This document shows, in pieces, positions 17,026 to 26,826 of a DNA stretch of 64,000 nt. The notes beneath the pieces are model-generated. The model was not told the origin of the DNA. It did no database searches and saw nothing but the letters and a program-made list of their open reading frames with translations. Position 1 is the stretch's first letter. Every line of letters starts with the position of its first letter. The translations under genes and the position numbers were made by a program. Origin of the DNA: Gammaproteobacteria bacterium (GTDB lineage: Bacteria; Pseudomonadota; Gammaproteobacteria; AKS1); NCBI GenBank assembly GCA_027006175.1, contig JALTKS010000056.1:100528-164527 (forward strand), read 5' to 3'.

Positions 17026-19161
17026 ATGAAAATATGGCTTTGTGTAAAATTATGTCGGTATAGATTAATGGAGTGTAAAAAAGGGGAAGGAGTGGGGATT
17101 TTTAGAGAAAAACGTTATTGGTTAACGGTGTTGATATTTGTATTTTTTGCCATGTATCAATTTTTAGGGATATGGAAACACTACGCATTACAATTTGTTG
17201 ACACGAAACCTCACCGAGTTGTGGAAATGATAATTAACAGTGTTGATTTGGTTTTTTATTTAACTATCTTTTGGCAGGTGTTTTTTATTTTTATCGTCCA
17301 TCTGGTCGCCGCGACATTTGCATATTTATTATGGAAATATTTATCATTTAAAATAATTAAAAAGAATTATTTTTATTTTTTTATTTTCATGGCAGGCATT
17401 CTTTTGCTTTCAGTTCTGTGGAATCGAATTTTGTTCCCAAATTCTATCTCGTTTGAATGGTCAGATTTATTGTTAGTTCAAACATATAGCTTGTCGGTTT
17501 TTTATACCTTGAATGTTATATATGCAATTTTTCTTTTCATGGCATTGTATTTTTTTCTTTCTCGTTTGGAGATTAAAAAACACATAAGAACTCATCGTAT
17601 TTACTATATAACGATAGTTACTGGCAGTGTATTGCTTATTAGCTTTTCTAATATTAGTTTTAATAATCAAGGTGTTGCTGGAAAAGCATTTGACTCAAAT
17701 CCTAATATAATATTTATTGGAATTGACTCATTGCGATTGAATAACCTTGGGTACTTTGGTTTTAAAACCGGATTAACCCCAAATATAGATGGCTTCCTTG
17801 AAGGTGCGGTTGTGTTCGATGATACGTTGTCCCCAATTGCCAGAACATTTCCGTCTTGGATGAGTGTTTTAACGGGTAAGTACCCTGTTCATCATGGTGG
17901 CAGGTATAATCTTTACCCACGAAGTACGATACCGAAAGAATCATTATTGCCAAAACTATTACAAAATAAAGGTTATAAAACATATTATTTAACCGATGAA
18001 GTTCGTTTTGCAAATTTTACCAAGGAGTATGGTTTTGATGTGTTGAGTACGCCTAAAATGGGCGTTCTTGATTTCAGTCTAGGGGCAACTTTAGATTTTG
18101 TGTTTTTAAATTTATTAACAAGAATCGATTTTCTTAGTGTTCTGTTCCCCTATACCTATGCAAATAGGGCTGCAAAAACAATATATGTACCTGAAAGTTT
18201 TGTTTCTAGAACAACAAAAACAGTCGAGAAAATAAAAACGAAGCCTTTTTTTATGGTGGCTCATCACTGTTTACCTCATTGGCCTTACTTTAACCAAATA
18301 GGAGGAGAAGGTGGTTTTGTTAAAAAATATCTTAGAAATGATGATGCCCCATTACGCTACTTGAATGCGCTTTACCTTGCTGATAAACAGGTTGGCAATT
18401 TACTGGATCAATTACAAAAAGCAGGCTTGCTTGAAAATAGTATTGTCGTAATGCTTTCAGATCATGGTGAATCATTTGGTGTCAGTGGAGATGCAATGGT
18501 TGCGAAAGGAGAGGTAGATATTCCATATGGAATGGGGCATGGAACTTTTGCTCTTTCTTTAGTTCAGCACCGTGTATTGTTAGCAATGCAGAGATATGTT
18601 GATGGCATACCGCTTTGGGATTCAGGAAAAAGGCAGAATAAAGCCTCGCTTATTGATATAGCGCCAACTATATCGACGTTACTTTCAATTGATTTAAATA
18701 ATTATGATGGTAAATCTCTCCTGCCTTATATTATAAATAATGTTCCACCTGAAGGTACGCGCCTTCGTTACACGGAATCTGGTTTGACATCATCTGTTGT
18801 AGATACAAAAAATCCGAATGAAGCAAAACTGTTTAAACAGTACTCACAGTTTTATGAAATTAATGACGGATTGGTGCAGCTTAAACCTAAATATCTTGAG
18901 CTTTTGAATGATACAAAACAGCGAGCAGTCATTAAGCATAATAGAGCATTGATGCACCGAAAAACTCTCTATGTTGGGGAACAATGGCTATATGCAGATT
19001 ATAGTAATAATAGTGTGATGAAAATTAGTAATCCGGATAACTTTAGTATAGAAACTAAATATTTGAAGCGAATGTTATGCCAGCAGTTTAGTAGTGACAT
19101 TAATTTTTATGAAAATAGTTGTTCCAGTAAAGAAACGCTGGCTGGTGTTACTCCAAATTGA
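17026..19161 (+). CDS. Membrane-anchored alkaline-phosphatase-superfamily (sulfatase-fold) enzyme
   Basis: Up to 711 residues. Five or six membrane segments lie between about residues 31 and 210, followed by a periplasmic sulfatase-fold domain. Metal-site features are FIGIDSLR (D234) and LSDHGESFG. The nucleophile position reads T-F-P-S-W (T274) where true sulfatases have C/S-x-P-S-R. A Thr nucleophile and an N-terminal membrane domain are features of LtaS/EptA-type phospho-head-group transferases, so a phosphotransferase role is likelier than sulfatase. The start is uncertain: ATG 17026, ATG 17068 or GTG 17092, the last with AGGGG upstream. Strikingly AT-rich, lying between pilA and pilR and overlapping pilR by 14 bases; probably an acquired gene. 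Confidence 0.82.
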   Translation: MKIWLCVKLCRYRLMECKKGEGVGIFREKRYWLTVLIFVFFAMYQFLGIWKHYALQFVDTKPHRVVEMIINSVDLVFYLTIFWQVFFIFIVHLVAATFAYLLWKYLSFKIIKKNYFYFFIFMAGILLLSVLWNRILFPNSISFEWSDLLLVQTYSLSVFYTLNVIYAIFLFMALYFFLSRLEIKKHIRTHRIYYITIVTGSVLLISFSNISFNNQGVAGKAFDSNPNIIFIGIDSLRLNNLGYFGFKTGLTPNIDGFLEGAVVFDDTLSPIARTFPSWMSVLTGKYPVHHGGRYNLYPRSTIPKESLLPKLLQNKGYKTYYLTDEVRFANFTKEYGFDVLSTPKMGVLDFSLGATLDFVFLNLLTRIDFLSVLFPYTYANRAAKTIYVPESFVSRTTKTVEKIKTKPFFMVAHHCLPHWPYFNQIGGEGGFVKKYLRNDDAPLRYLNALYLADKQVGNLLDQLQKAGLLENSIVVMLSDHGESFGVSGDAMVAKGEVDIPYGMGHGTFALSLVQHRVLLAMQRYVDGIPLWDSGKRQNKASLIDIAPTISTLLSIDLNNYDGKSLLPYIINNVPPEGTRLRYTESGLTSSVVDTKNPNEAKLFKQYSQFYEINDGLVQLKPKYLELLNDTKQRAVIKHNRALMHRKTLYVGEQWLYADYSNNSVMKISNPDNFSIETKYLKRMLCQQFSSDINFYENSCSSKETLAGVTPN

Positions 19162-20557
19162 GTTTTTTTAGCTTGTAACGTAGTGCACGGAAAGTAATAC
19201 CAAGTAATTTTGCAGCAGCGGTTTTGTTATAGCGTGTTTTTTCCAGAGCCTGCATGATGGCATCTTTCTCGATGTTGCCAAGATAATCATCTAGTGGAAG
19301 CACTGGGTTAGCTTTAGTTGGTGACGTTGAGAAGGAGTCTGTCTGAGTACGATTAACATCGGTTGAAAGCATGCTGTCAGGCAGTTGCAAGTCATCAGCG
19401 GTGATGGTATTGCTTTCGCAGAGTGTCATGGCGCGCTCAAGAATATTTTCCAGTTCACGAACATTGCCCGGGAATGCGTATTGTTGCAGAGCAGCCAGAG
19501 CATCATTGCCAAGTTGCACATTAGTATCTGTAGCATTGCCAAGCCTTTGTAAAATATGTGCAGCGAGAACAGGGATGTCATCAATACGTTGGCGTAGGCT
19601 CGGTACACTGAGTTCAATCACATTTATTCGATAGAATAAATCCTGGCGAAATTCACTGTCAGTCACTAGCTTAGCGAGATCTTTGTGAGTGGCACTAAGA
19701 ATACGCACATCAATAGCAATTTCCTGTTGCCCGCCGATAGGCCTAACCGATTTTTCCTGAATAGCACGTAGTAGTTTTACCTGCATGTGTAGGGGAAGCT
19801 CTGCAACTTCATCCAGAAATAGTGTGCCTCCATCTGCAGCTTGAAACAGACCTGCCTTGTCATTAATAGCGCCGGTAAAGCTCCCCTTTATGTGACCAAA
19901 AAATTCGCTTTCCATCAGGTCTTGAGGAATAGCACCACAGTTAACAGGAATAAAAGCCTGTTCAGCTCGTGGCCCCTGGTTGTGGATAAGGCGTGCTACC
20001 AGCTCTTTACCACTACCGGATTCACCACTTATATAAATAGGTGCTTGACTACGAGCAAGTTTCTTAATGGTTGCTCTGGTTTTGATCATAATTGCCGATT
20101 GACCAAGTAGTTTTTCTTCGCCTTTTTGCGGGGGCGTTGTAACAGGGGAGGTATCTGTCATTTTGGTTGCAGTACCTGCAGAGGTCTTATGAGATAATTT
20201 TAGAGCAGTATTAACGAGGTTTCGTAGTACGGTTAAATCGACTGGTTTGGATACGAAATCAAACGCGCCAGTTTTTAAGGCAGTAATCGCGAGTTCCATA
20301 TTACCGTGAGCAGTAATGACAGCAACGGGAATATTGGCATAATGTTGTTGCATGTGACGGACTAAATCGATGCCATCACCATCAGGCAGGCGCATATCGG
20401 TAAGGCAAAGGTCAAAACTGTGTTGTTCTAATAAATCATAAGCACTGGCAAGATCGGCAGCGCTTTTACAATCAATATCCATGCGTGCCAATGTCATCTC
20501 GAGTAATTCGAGAATATCCGGTTCATCATCAACAATTAAGGCGAGGTAGCGTTCCAT
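19148..20557 (-). CDS. pilR: NtrC-family response regulator PilR
   Basis: 469 residues in three domains. The receiver domain has the phosphoacceptor Asp in LCLTDMRLPDGDG. The AAA+ sigma-54 activation domain has Walker A GESGSGKELVARL, the GAFTGA loop (as GSFTGAIND) and Walker B GGTLFLDEVAELP. The C-terminal Fis-type helix-turn-helix contains NKTAAAKLLGITFRALRYKL. PilR activates pilA with RNA polymerase-sigma-54, matching the promoter at 16783. It begins two bases after pilS on the same strand. The 3' end overlaps the convergent sulfatase-fold gene by 14 bases. Confidence 0.94.
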   Translation of the reverse strand: MERYLALIVDDEPDILELLEMTLARMDIDCKSAADLASAYDLLEQHSFDLCLTDMRLPDGDGIDLVRHMQQHYANIPVAVITAHGNMELAITALKTGAFDFVSKPVDLTVLRNLVNTALKLSHKTSAGTATKMTDTSPVTTPPQKGEEKLLGQSAIMIKTRATIKKLARSQAPIYISGESGSGKELVARLIHNQGPRAEQAFIPVNCGAIPQDLMESEFFGHIKGSFTGAINDKAGLFQAADGGTLFLDEVAELPLHMQVKLLRAIQEKSVRPIGGQQEIAIDVRILSATHKDLAKLVTDSEFRQDLFYRINVIELSVPSLRQRIDDIPVLAAHILQRLGNATDTNVQLGNDALAALQQYAFPGNVRELENILERAMTLCESNTITADDLQLPDSMLSTDVNRTQTDSFSTSPTKANPVLPLDDYLGNIEKDAIMQALEKTRYNKTAAAKLLGITFRALRYKLKKLNLE

Positions 20558-20559
20558 AT

Positions 20560-22179
20560 TTAAGTTATTTGTTGTTGTTTTCGTCTTGGGTCGGCAAAGG
20601 TAATTCTAAAGCAACTGCCGCCGCCATTTTCGTTTGATATTTTTATATAGTCTAGTCTAGCCTGGTTACCCTCACAAAGTTCACGAGCAATGTAAAGTCC
20701 TAAACCGACACCAGAACTTTCAGTTGTGTAAAAAGGCTCAAAAATATGGAGTGTTTGTTCAGGACTAATACCGGGACCATGATCGATAATGTCTAAATAG
20801 GGTTTTTTTTCATTGTCAGGGATACCCGTTTTCAAAATGACTTTGGGCTGCCCTTCGTAATCATTGCTATGTCGTAAGCCGTTGCGGACAAGATTCCAGA
20901 CGACTTGATGTAGTTGGCTAGGATCCATGCGAACTTCCAGCGCTTTGCTTGTTGGATCTATTTCAAGGTCAGCGTTATCAATTTGTTCGCTACGCAAGAA
21001 ATCATCAGTAAACCCATCTAACCATTCAAGAAGATTGAATAAAACAGGTTCTGCTCGATCACGGCGGCTAAGACGCATGACATTTTCAATAATACCGTTA
21101 ACGCGTTTGGTGTGATCAGCAATAATTTGAGTAAGACGAATATCAGCTGTATCAAGATTGGGCGATTCACCTAATAGTTGACTGGCATGACTGATAGCAC
21201 CAAGCGGATTACGAATTTCATGAGCGATACTAGCCGTGAGCCTACCGAGTGATGCAAGTTTTAATTGCTGCGCACGTTGTGCCATTGCTGAAGTATCTTC
21301 AAGGAAGATTAGAAAGCCTGCGGTAGTTTCGTTGCCGAGGCGGGCAAATTTGGGCTGAATCTCGGGGGATGTTTTTGACGAACGGAAAGTAATCGGTTGG
21401 GTATCCAATGATTCTTTCCATACTTGTAATTGATCTTGTAAGACCAGGGAAATATTTGAAAGCGGCATCGAGGAAGAAGGACTTGTAATATTTAACAGTC
21501 TGCGTGCTGATTCATTAATAAGTATGACGTCGTTGTTTACATCAACAACCAGAATACCGGTTTGCATGTGTTGAATAATATAATCATTAAGTTGTTCTAA
21601 ATTTGCAAGATCAAGGCTGCGTTGCTTCGCGAGTGCTTCACTTTCAACACTACGGCGAGCGAGAAAATTGGTAGCAAGGGCGGCGGTAACGAGTGTTGCG
21701 CCAAGTATGCCTGTTTGGGTGTAATGGGTGACAACATTTATGCCGTGTATTAACTGATAACTTTCAGCGGCCAGTACAGAAATGGTCGCCAGGCTACCAT
21801 AGAACAGGGCGATTTTCCGACTGGTTAGCAGGCTGCCAGTACCAACGCTAATGAGCAATAAGGTGCCAAGTCCACTGATGACACCGCCACTGGCATGCAT
21901 CAATAATGTTATGGCAATAATGTCGCTAACAACCTGGATATTAAGTTGTGAATGAAATGGTAACCAATGTCTGTTTATTGAAAAGCTATAGAGAATACTC
22001 AGACCTAAATAACCTAGAATGGTGTATAGAAATAATGCAGGAAATTCACTACCCAGCGTTTGTATTGTAGAGGCGGTGAGAAATAGGGTAAGGAATAATC
22101 CTGAAAGTGTCAGGCGGTATAGGTTAAACAGGCGTAAAGGACGCCAATTGATCTCGATGTTTTCTGTTGACGCCGTCAT
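20560..22179 (-). CDS. pilS: Sensor histidine kinase PilS
   Basis: 539 residues from the ATG at 22179, which overlaps the preceding gene stop as ATGA; a longer frame to 22215 is less likely. About six membrane segments in the first 200 residues are followed by a PAS domain (LEQLNDYIIQHMQTGILVVD) and the kinase core. The core has an H-box SIAHEIRNPLGAI, N-box QVVWNLVRNGLRHS and G-boxes DHGPGISPE and GVGLGLYIA. It is the partner of PilR and senses pilin level in the membrane in Pseudomonas. Confidence 0.93.
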   Translation of the reverse strand: MTASTENIEINWRPLRLFNLYRLTLSGLFLTLFLTASTIQTLGSEFPALFLYTILGYLGLSILYSFSINRHWLPFHSQLNIQVVSDIIAITLLMHASGGVISGLGTLLLISVGTGSLLTSRKIALFYGSLATISVLAAESYQLIHGINVVTHYTQTGILGATLVTAALATNFLARRSVESEALAKQRSLDLANLEQLNDYIIQHMQTGILVVDVNNDVILINESARRLLNITSPSSSMPLSNISLVLQDQLQVWKESLDTQPITFRSSKTSPEIQPKFARLGNETTAGFLIFLEDTSAMAQRAQQLKLASLGRLTASIAHEIRNPLGAISHASQLLGESPNLDTADIRLTQIIADHTKRVNGIIENVMRLSRRDRAEPVLFNLLEWLDGFTDDFLRSEQIDNADLEIDPTSKALEVRMDPSQLHQVVWNLVRNGLRHSNDYEGQPKVILKTGIPDNEKKPYLDIIDHGPGISPEQTLHIFEPFYTTESSGVGLGLYIARELCEGNQARLDYIKISNENGGGSCFRITFADPRRKQQQIT

Positions 22180-22412
22180 GACTCGTTGTCTGCGTCTAAA
22201 TGTTGTTGCGAACAATAAACTTTTTTGCCTTTTCGAAGCGCTTCATTTTCAGGAATATGCATTTTACAAACGTAGCAGGCAACCATATCAGGTATGTTTT
22301 TTTGTGATTTTGACGATGAGGTCATCTTTTTTGCCTTGCTTCGGTAGTTTTGCCAAATTCGGTAGGCAATCCAGACTGCGAGGGCAATAATAATCAGGCG
22401 GAATAAGTTCAT
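22176..22412 (-). CDS. PP0621-family small membrane protein with zinc-ribbon-like tail
   Basis: 78 residues: an N-terminal membrane helix (LFRLIIIALAVWIAYRIW), a basic linker and a short metal-binding-like motif, CYVC and CSQQH. Small proteins of this design are commonly encoded just before pilS in gammaproteobacteria. It overlaps pilS by four bases (ATGA), so the two are translationally coupled. The function is not known. Confidence 0.8.
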   Translation of the reverse strand: MNLFRLIIIALAVWIAYRIWQNYRSKAKKMTSSSKSQKNIPDMVACYVCKMHIPENEALRKGKKVYCSQQHLDADNES

Positions 22413-22501
22413 AAGCTCAAAAAGTCGGTATGATTAGGTTCATAATATCCTGCTTTGCGTCTTTGTGCCATTTGCTGGAGAATATGGCTCAATTTCTTCT
22501 G

Positions 22502-22589
22502 GTTATTCGTGCTCGGTCTTGTCTTCTCGACGCATTGATGCATCGCAGCGAATCCCTAAGGAGGGAAGACAAGACCGGGCGTGAATAAC
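22502..22589. repeat. Dispersed copy of the module B hairpin with different stem
   Basis: Arms 22502-22526 and 22565-22589 pair over 25 positions. All three non-Watson-Crick positions are G-U if read as plus-strand RNA. The 38-nt loop shares its core with the B modules after secA: CGACGCATTGATGCATCGC, then CGAATCCCTAAGGAGG. Inside the loop, GCATTGATGC and CCCTAAGGAGGG can each form a small hairpin. The stem sequence is unrelated to that of the other copies. It sits between PP0621 and sucC. Confidence 0.88.
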
Positions 22590-22643
22590 GTCAGGGCCAA
22601 GTAAGAGTACGATAGTTGTGAATAAATTATTTAAGAGCAAACC

Positions 22644-23813
22644 ATGAACATACATGAATTTCAGGCTAAGCAGTTATTTCGGGATTACGGTATTGCTGTG
22701 CCAGCAGGTTCGCCTGCTACAACGGTGACAGAGGCGGTGGCTGTTGCCCGTGGTATTGATAGCGATGGCTGGATGGTCAAGGCGCAAGTCCATGCAGGTG
22801 GTCGCGGCAAGGCGGGTGGCGTGAAGCGGGTCAGTAATGTTGAAGAAGTTGAGCAAATCAGCGGCACATTGCTGGGTACGAATTTGGTGACGCATCAAAC
22901 TACAGCGGAAGGACAGCCCGTCAATACGCTATTGATTGAAGCAACCAGCAGTATTGAGCGTGAAATGTATTTCGGTATGTTGGTGGATCGTGCGACCAGG
23001 CGCGTGGTGATGATGGCATCCACTGAAGGCGGGATGGATATTGAGGAAGTTGCTGCCAACACGCCTGAAAAGATTCTGACCATTGCGGTTAGTCCGGTTG
23101 CAGGCTTGCAAGGTTATCAGGTGCGAGAGCTGGGTTTTGGTTTGGGTTTAAGTGGCGAGCAGATCAAGGCGCTGGGTAATATCATGCGCGCACTGTATTT
23201 ATTATATCGAGATAAAGATTGTTCTCTGGTTGAGATTAACCCCTTGATCACAACGTCAACCGGTGAGTTGATGGCGCTCGATGCCAAGATCACGTTTGAT
23301 GATAATGCTTTATATCGTCATCCGGATATCACGGCATTGTTGGACGCGAGTCAGGATGATGAGAAAGAACACCATGCCCAGCAATTTGGTCTTAACTATA
23401 TCAGTTTAGATGGCAACATCGGTTGCATGGTCAATGGTGCGGGTCTGGCAATGGCGACAATGGATTTAATTAAGTTGCACGGTGGTGCACCGGCAAATTT
23501 CCTTGATGTCGGCGGCGGCACCAGTGCCGAGAAAGTTGCAGAAGCGTTTAAACTGATTTTGTCAGATCACAAAGTGAAAGCGATTCTGGTGAATATTTTT
23601 GGCGGTATCGTGCGTTGTGATTTGATTGCCGAGGGCATCATTAAAGCGGTTAAAGAAGTGGGTATTGATATTCCTGTTGTAGTGCGTCTTGAAGGCACGA
23701 ATGTGGAAGAAGGACGTGCGATTTTGCAACAAAGTGATGTGGCGATTATTACCGGCGACAATCTCACCGATGCGGCGAGTAAAGTAGTGGCTGCTGTTCA
23801 AGGAGGCGAGTAA
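22644..23813 (+). CDS. sucC: Succinyl-CoA ligase (ADP-forming) beta subunit
   Basis: 389 residues, the family length. The ATP-grasp domain starts [20 protein letters not shown] and contains [17 protein letters not shown]. The C-terminal ligase domain contains [15 protein letters not shown]. Together with SucD it interconverts succinyl-CoA and succinate with substrate-level phosphorylation. The related malate-CoA ligase beta subunit is an alternative for this chain, but the partner is clearly SucD-like. The sucC stop and sucD start share a base (TAATG). Confidence 0.93.
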   Translation: MNIHEFQAKQLFRDYGIAVPAGSPATTVTEAVAVARGIDSDGWMVKAQVHAGGRGKAGGVKRVSNVEEVEQISGTLLGTNLVTHQTTAEGQPVNTLLIEATSSIEREMYFGMLVDRATRRVVMMASTEGGMDIEEVAANTPEKILTIAVSPVAGLQGYQVRELGFGLGLSGEQIKALGNIMRALYLLYRDKDCSLVEINPLITTSTGELMALDAKITFDDNALYRHPDITALLDASQDDEKEHHAQQFGLNYISLDGNIGCMVNGAGLAMATMDLIKLHGGAPANFLDVGGGTSAEKVAEAFKLILSDHKVKAILVNIFGGIVRCDLIAEGIIKAVKEVGIDIPVVVRLEGTNVEEGRAILQQSDVAIITGDNLTDAASKVVAAVQGGE

Positions 23814-24688
23814 TGAGCATTCTTGTTAACAGTGAGACTAAAGTTATTTGTCAGGGATTCACCGGTAAACAGGGAACATTCCATTCAGAACAGGCAATTG
23901 AATACGGCACAAAAATGGTCGGTGGTGTGACACCGGGTAAGGGCGGTCAGCAGCATCTGGATCTACCGGTATTTAATACGGTACGCGATGCGGTGGACAC
24001 GACGGGTGCCGAGGCAACCATGATTTATGTTCCTGCTGCTTTTGCGGCAGATGCGATTCTGGAAGCGGCTGATGCGGGTATTAAAGTGATTGCCTGTATT
24101 ACAGAAGGTATCCCCGTATTAGATATGCTGCGCGTTAAAGCGGCATTGGCAAGTTATGATGCACAATTAATTGGTCCTAATTGCCCCGGTTTAATTACAC
24201 CGGGTGAATGCAAGATAGGCATTATGCCCGGCTTTATTCACCAGCAAGGCAAGATTGGTATTGTGTCTCGTTCAGGTACGCTTACGTATGAAGCGGTACA
24301 TCAAACCACACAAAATGGTCTGGGTCAGAGTACCTGTATTGGTATTGGCGGCGACCCGATTCATGGCATGGACTTCATTGATTGCCTCGAGCGATTTGAA
24401 CAAGATCCGCAGACTCAGGGTATTGTGATGGTGGGTGAAATTGGTGGTAGTGCTGAAGAAGCGGCCGCTGAATATATTCAATCTCATGTTAGCAAGCCGG
24501 TGGTGGCTTACATCGCCGGCGTCACCGCGCCTGCCGGTAAACGCATGGGACATGCCGGCGCTATTATTGCAGGCGGTAAAGGCACGGCAGATGAAAAATT
24601 TGCCGCGCTCGAAGCTGCGGGCGTAGGTATTGCGCGCTCACCGGCTGAAATGGGTGAGCGCATGCTGGAAGTGGTGAAAGCTGGATAA
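23813..24688 (+). CDS. sucD: Succinyl-CoA ligase alpha subunit
   Basis: 291 residues, closely matching the enterobacterial SucD pattern: [19 protein letters not shown] at the CoA-binding N-terminus, [14 protein letters not shown], and the phosphohistidine motif [11 protein letters not shown]. Forms the active heterodimer with SucC. It overlaps sucC by one base and nadE by one base, so the three genes are translationally coupled. The sucAB genes are not in this window. Confidence 0.96.
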   Translation: MSILVNSETKVICQGFTGKQGTFHSEQAIEYGTKMVGGVTPGKGGQQHLDLPVFNTVRDAVDTTGAEATMIYVPAAFAADAILEAADAGIKVIACITEGIPVLDMLRVKAALASYDAQLIGPNCPGLITPGECKIGIMPGFIHQQGKIGIVSRSGTLTYEAVHQTTQNGLGQSTCIGIGGDPIHGMDFIDCLERFEQDPQTQGIVMVGEIGGSAEEAAAEYIQSHVSKPVVAYIAGVTAPAGKRMGHAGAIIAGGKGTADEKFAALEAAGVGIARSPAEMGERMLEVVKAG

Positions 24689-26343
24689 TGAGTATGCCCT
24701 CTACCCTGCGTATCACCATGGCTCAGATCAATACGACAGTGGGCGATATTGATGGCAATGTTGCGCAAATTATTGATGCCGCCACACAAGCACGAGACGA
24801 GCTACAGGCAGATGTCATTGTTTTTCCTGAACTGACCTTAACGGGGTATCCCCCTGAAGATTTATTACTGCGCCCCGGTTTTACCATGGCAGCATTGCAT
24901 GGTCTGGAGCGTGTCAAACAAGCCGTATCCGGAATTGATGTGGTAATCGGTTATCCAATTCAGGAAGGCGCAGGGCTTTATAATGCGGCTGCCTTAATTC
25001 GTGATGGCAAGATTATTGGCCGTTACCATAAGCAACACCTTCCTAATTACAGCGTATTTGATGAAAAACGTTATTTTGTGGCGGGTCAAAATGCCTGCGT
25101 GGTGGATGTAAAAGGCGTGCCAATTGCATTAACCATTTGTGAAGATATCTGGCTACCCTCACCCATGCAACAAGCCGCTGAGGCGGGTGCCCGATTAATG
25201 CTTAACCTGAATGCCTCACCGTTTCATCGAAATAAACAACAAGAGCGTGAAGCTATTTTATATCAGCGTTCAACCGAAACGGGTTTGCCGATTGTGTATG
25301 TGAATTTAGTCGGTGGTCAGGATGAGTTGGTGTTTGATGGTGGCTCTATGGTGGTGAATGCCGAAGGTGAAATTTGCCAACGTGTTGCGTCATTTGAAAC
25401 CGGTTTATTTAGTGCTGATTTTACCGTGCATGATGATGGCAGTATTACGCCGGTTGAAGCGGATATCTCGGTTCAATTAAGTGATGATGCGAGTGTTTAT
25501 CAGGCACTCGTGCTCGGTGTACGTGATTACGTGAATAAAAATGGCTTCGCTGGCGTGGTGTTGGGGCTATCTGGTGGGATTGACTCTGCTTTGACGCTTG
25601 CCATTGCCGTTGATGCACTGGGGGCAGAACGTGTTGAGGCTGTTTCAATGCCATCGCGTTATACCGCTGATATGAGTGTGGATGATGCACTTGAAGAAGC
25701 AAAAGCACTTGGCGTTCAGTGCCAAATTATTCCAATTGAGAAAACATTTAACGCCTTTCTTGAAAGCCTGGCGGATGAATTTTCAGAGATTGAAGCCACC
25801 GCCGGTGATGTCACTGAGCAAAACCTGCAGGCACGTTGTCGCGGTGTATTGCTGATGGCCATTGCGAACAAGAAGCATCGCATGGTGCTGACAACGGGGA
25901 ACAAGAGTGAAATGGCAGTGGGCTATGCCACCTTATACGGTGATATGGCGGGGGGCTTTGATGTACTTAAAGATGTACCCAAGCTACTGGTGTATCGCTT
26001 ATCACGTTACCGAAATACTGTTTCTCAGGTTATTCCTGAGCGAGTCATCACTCGCCCGCCAACAGCAGAATTAGCGCCAGATCAGAAAGACGCCGATAGT
26101 TTACCGGAGTACGAGGTGCTTGATCCTGTTTTGGCCTTGTATGTTGAACAGGATAAAACCCTTGAAGAAATAGTGTCCGAGGGTTTTGATAAGGAAATGG
26201 TTGCCAGAGTGATTAGCATGGTGGATCGGAATGAATATAAGCGCCGACAAGCAGCACCCGGTGTTCGTATCACGCAAAAGGCCTTTGGTCGTGACCGTCG
26301 TTACCCGATTACCTCAAAATATCGTAGCGGGAAGTGTGGATAG
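24688..26343 (+). CDS. nadE: Glutamine-dependent NAD+ synthetase
   Basis: 551 residues. An N-terminal nitrilase-type glutaminase domain has its catalytic triad in VFPELTLTGYPPEDL (Glu), YHKQHLPNY (Lys) and ALTICEDIW (Cys). It feeds ammonia to a C-terminal synthetase domain with the PP-loop GLSGGIDSALTL. It catalyses the last step of NAD synthesis. The start overlaps the sucD stop by one base (TAATG). Placement directly behind sucCD is an operon seen in some gammaproteobacteria. Confidence 0.95.
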   Translation: MSMPSTLRITMAQINTTVGDIDGNVAQIIDAATQARDELQADVIVFPELTLTGYPPEDLLLRPGFTMAALHGLERVKQAVSGIDVVIGYPIQEGAGLYNAAALIRDGKIIGRYHKQHLPNYSVFDEKRYFVAGQNACVVDVKGVPIALTICEDIWLPSPMQQAAEAGARLMLNLNASPFHRNKQQEREAILYQRSTETGLPIVYVNLVGGQDELVFDGGSMVVNAEGEICQRVASFETGLFSADFTVHDDGSITPVEADISVQLSDDASVYQALVLGVRDYVNKNGFAGVVLGLSGGIDSALTLAIAVDALGAERVEAVSMPSRYTADMSVDDALEEAKALGVQCQIIPIEKTFNAFLESLADEFSEIEATAGDVTEQNLQARCRGVLLMAIANKKHRMVLTTGNKSEMAVGYATLYGDMAGGFDVLKDVPKLLVYRLSRYRNTVSQVIPERVITRPPTAELAPDQKDADSLPEYEVLDPVLALYVEQDKTLEEIVSEGFDKEMVARVISMVDRNEYKRRQAAPGVRITQKAFGRDRRYPITSKYRSGKCG

Positions 26344-26347
26344 TTGC

Positions 26348-26376
26348 TTGTAGCCACATCACTAGCGCACTATACT
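26348..26376 (+). promoter_or_regulatory. Candidate promoter of glnB
   Basis: A -10 box TATACT (26371-26376) has a weak -35-like TTGTAG 17 bases upstream, 38 bases before the glnB start. No sigma-54 element is seen here. Confidence 0.4.
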
Positions 26377-26384
26377 CGGAATAA

Positions 26385-26751
<367 letters not shown>

Positions 26752-26753
<2 letters not shown>

Positions 26754-26790
26754 AATAAATGAGGCGTAACTTGTTCACGTTACGCCTCAT
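26752..26790. terminator. Terminator between glnB and bamD
   Basis: Perfect 10-bp stem GAGGCGTAAC with GTTACGCCTC (26761-26788) and an eight-base loop. The flanking sequence is T-rich when read on the minus strand, which suits termination of bamD. Only a weak T-tract follows on the plus strand for glnB. Confidence 0.75.
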
Positions 26791-26826
26791 GTTCTTCGAT
26801 CTTTAAATGACGCTAATTTGAAGGTA

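Noticed and set aside
22502..22589. tRNA or tRNA-like gene, suggested by the branched fold with internal hairpins
   Set aside because: No acceptor, D- or T-arm consensus and no CCA end; arms of 25 pairs are far too long.
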